The translations under genes were made by a program, and so were the position numbers. From positions 1 to 38,526 of the forward strand of contig JACOTZ010000219.1 of NCBI GenBank assembly GCA_016178155.1: 38,526 nt of DNA, in the 5' to 3' direction. The stretch is from Acidobacteriota bacterium. GTDB lineage: Bacteria > Acidobacteriota > Terriglobia > Bryobacterales > Bryobacteraceae. Every line of letters starts with the position of its first letter. Within the stretch, counting starts at the first letter, position 1. The notes under the pieces were generated by a model that was not told the origin of the DNA, did not search any database, and saw nothing but the letters and a program-made list of their open reading frames with translations. This document shows, in pieces, positions 36,994 through 38,526 of this stretch.

Positions 36994-37213
36994 TCATGGC
37001 AGCACCAGATGCTCAGGCGCACCTGCTCGACCTACCTGGCGCAGCTGACCACCGTCAAGGACGTGTAAGCTCATCTCCGCCACACGAACGCCAAGACCAG
37101 GTTGGAGCACTACATTTAAGTCGGTTCCTGAGGTCGTTTGGGTTGCTGTCGAATCGCCGGATCATCTGCTAAAATCAAAACCGGAAGCAGTCGAGGGCGG
37201 GAAGGCCAATTGA
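36994..37213 (+). pseudogene. C-terminal remnant of a tyrosine recombinase/phage-type integrase
   Basis: WQHQMLRRTCSTYLAQLTTVKDV*AHLRHTNAKTRLEHYI(+1)KSVPEVVWVAVESPDHLLKSKPEAVEGGKAN*: HxLRRT, HLRHTN and catalytic-Tyr motifs with an in-frame TAA (37066-37068) and a T insertion (37115-37117). Confidence 0.75.
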
Positions 37214-37262
37214 ATCCAACTTCCTCTTGGCGACTCCCGCAAGTTGTTCAAAATAAAGATAG

Positions 37263-37338
37263 GCCACCCTAGCTCAGCTGGTAGAGCGGCTGATTCGTAA
37301 TCAGCAGGTCGCCGGTTCGATCCCGGCGGGTGGCTCCA
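37263..37338 (+). tRNA. tRNA-Thr (anticodon CGT), CCA encoded
   Basis: GCCACCC TA GCTC AGCTGGTA GAGC G GCTGA TTCGTAA TCAGC AGGTC GCCGG TTCGATC CCGGC GGGTGGC T CCA: complete cloverleaf. Confidence 0.96.
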
Positions 37339-37446
37339 GTTTTTCAACCACTTCCAGACAAAGAAATCTCCTGGTTTTGGCACAGGGAAGCTGATTTCCC
37401 TCGCTCTTTTGGCTCACTGTGCCACAATCCGTAGCCTGCTCAGGAA

Positions 37447-37794
37447 TTGCAGGATGCGTTTCAAACAGAAATGACCTGGTGGACGGACTGGCGCAACCTA
37501 GCATCCCGGATATCTGGCATGTGGCCGGTAAGAAGCGAGTGCTCCGGCGGGATCTCGATTTCAAACAGCAAGTCCTGCTTGCTCTGCTATCAGGAACCGG
37601 ACAACGCAGTCCTACAAGAAGACCTTTTCGCGTGGGTGGAGCACTCCAACTTCACGGTCTTCAAACGGAGCGTGCTGGAACCACTTCATAAGAAGCGACT
37701 GATCGAGTATGACAAGAGCGCGGACACGGTAACGATTTCCCCGCTTGGCATCAAAGAAGTTGAACATCGGATCTTGAAGCCAGCAGTCAATTGA
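37447..37794 (+). CDS. Hypothetical protein with C-terminal winged-helix-like segment
   Basis: C-terminus FTVFKRSVLEPLHKKRLIEYDKSADTVTISPLGIKEVEHRIL looks like a real domain; the N-terminal part is less convincing. Confidence 0.5.
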   Translation: MQDAFQTEMTWWTDWRNLASRISGMWPVRSECSGGISISNSKSCLLCYQEPDNAVLQEDLFAWVEHSNFTVFKRSVLEPLHKKRLIEYDKSADTVTISPLGIKEVEHRILKPAVN

Positions 37795-37938
37795 ATGGAC
37801 CAGACTTCGACTCCTCCTCTGAGGGTCATCGATTGTTGAATCCGCCCGGCTTCCCATCTTCGACGTGCATGGCGGCGGGACATCATTCAGCAAAGAGAAG
37901 GAAGGTTGCGGCAAGCTCTGGGATAATTTTGAGACGGC

Positions 37939-38382
37939 ATGAAAGTTTACCTCGACGCCTGCTGTCTGAATCGCCTCACCGATGATCAGACGCAGCTTCG
38001 AATCCGGCAAGAGGCCGAGGCCGTTGAGCAGATCCTCAGACGGATGCAGGCCGGCGAGATTCAGTGGATCTCCAGCGATGCACTGGTTGATGAGATCGCC
38101 AGAAATCCGGACGTCGAAAGGAGACTGGAGAATGCCGCCCTGCTGTCCATCGCGTCCCAGAACGTCGAACTTGACGATCTCATTGCCAGCCGCGCCGCAG
38201 ATCTGCAGATTGCCGGCTACGGCGCCTACGACGCGTTACACTTCGCCTGCGCAGAAGCAGCGCGGGTGGACGTTCTTCTTACTACAGACGACGGATTCAT
38301 TCACAGGGCTTCACGCCGGGACGGCAAACCCCTTGTTGCCGTCCTGAATCCGCTATTCTGGAGTAAAGAGAATTTGACATAA
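37939..38382 (+). CDS. PIN-domain protein (VapC-like toxin)
   Basis: MKVYLDACCLNRLTDDQTQLRIRQEAEAV...WISSDALVDEIARNP...GYGAYDALHFACAEAARVDVLLTTDDGFIHRA: PIN acidic residues. Confidence 0.82.
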   Translation: MKVYLDACCLNRLTDDQTQLRIRQEAEAVEQILRRMQAGEIQWISSDALVDEIARNPDVERRLENAALLSIASQNVELDDLIASRAADLQIAGYGAYDALHFACAEAARVDVLLTTDDGFIHRASRRDGKPLVAVLNPLFWSKENLT

Positions 38383-38396
38383 GTGGCCTTGAAACG

Positions 38397-38526
38397 ATGA
38401 CCGACGAACAATTTGAACGGCACGCTCTGGAGATCCTCCGCCGTGAACTGGGTGTCGACGGATTGGCGCGTTTCCTACGATTGGATCGATCCGGCCCCGG
38501 CGACTACACAAAAGACCGGATGCATT
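38397..38526 (+). CDS. 5' end of a small protein, putative partner (antitoxin) of the PIN protein; truncated by window end
   Basis: MTDEQFERHALEILRRELGVDGLARFLRLDRSGPGDYTKDRMH..., starting 14 nt after the PIN stop. Confidence 0.55.
   Translation, partial: MTDEQFERHALEILRRELGVDGLARFLRLDRSGPGDYTKDRMH

Noticed and set aside
36658-37022. Overlapping minus-strand ORFs upstream of the integrase remnant
   Set aside because: Some coding-like composition (e.g. AELRSQIAHFHRLFYDNQTG) but no consistent frame or known motif; possibly decayed sequence.
1-38526. CRISPR array or rRNA genes
   Set aside because: No regularly spaced short direct repeats and no rRNA-like conserved stretches were seen.

Overview
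The window looks like a GC-rich chromosomal segment from an Acidobacteria-like (Solibacter/Bryobacter-type) genome. This is inferred from gene content, chiefly the Oar-like TonB receptor with an N-terminal carboxypeptidase-regulatory-like domain and many Tat-exported enzymes. From left to right it contains: a response regulator, YajQ and a Yip1 protein; a lactate/pyruvate locus (PoxB-like TPP enzyme, PPC/DUF296 protein, fused FAD/Fe-S oxidase, and a LarA homologue frameshifted at a G6 run); a radical SAM enzyme; pyrD-ridA; three hairpin-dense intergenic regions that could be structured RNAs; a PIG-L deacetylase; a cytochrome c/copper-monooxygenase-like protein with a Tat amidohydrolase; an AT-richer accessory block with a Panacea(SocA)-type antitoxin, a RelE-like toxin and an IS1595-like transposase; a TonB receptor; and then the main point of interest at 23.7-34.9 kb. 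That is a nine-gene, single-strand operon-like cluster joining an FAD/Fe-S (GltD-like) oxidoreductase, a Rieske protein, a b6f-type cytochrome b, a hexaheme cytochrome c and a type II DMSO-reductase-family (NarG/Nxr/Ebd-like) alpha-beta-gamma molybdoenzyme with a TorD-like chaperone and a NosL-like protein. Hemerythrin and YwiC-like genes follow it. The right end has a decayed tyrosine recombinase next to tRNA-Thr(CGT) and a PIN-domain toxin-antitoxin-like pair. Two copies of a MITE-like element with terminal inverted repeats lie about 22 kb apart in opposite orientation. All calls come from reading the sequence and ORF track; no database search was run.
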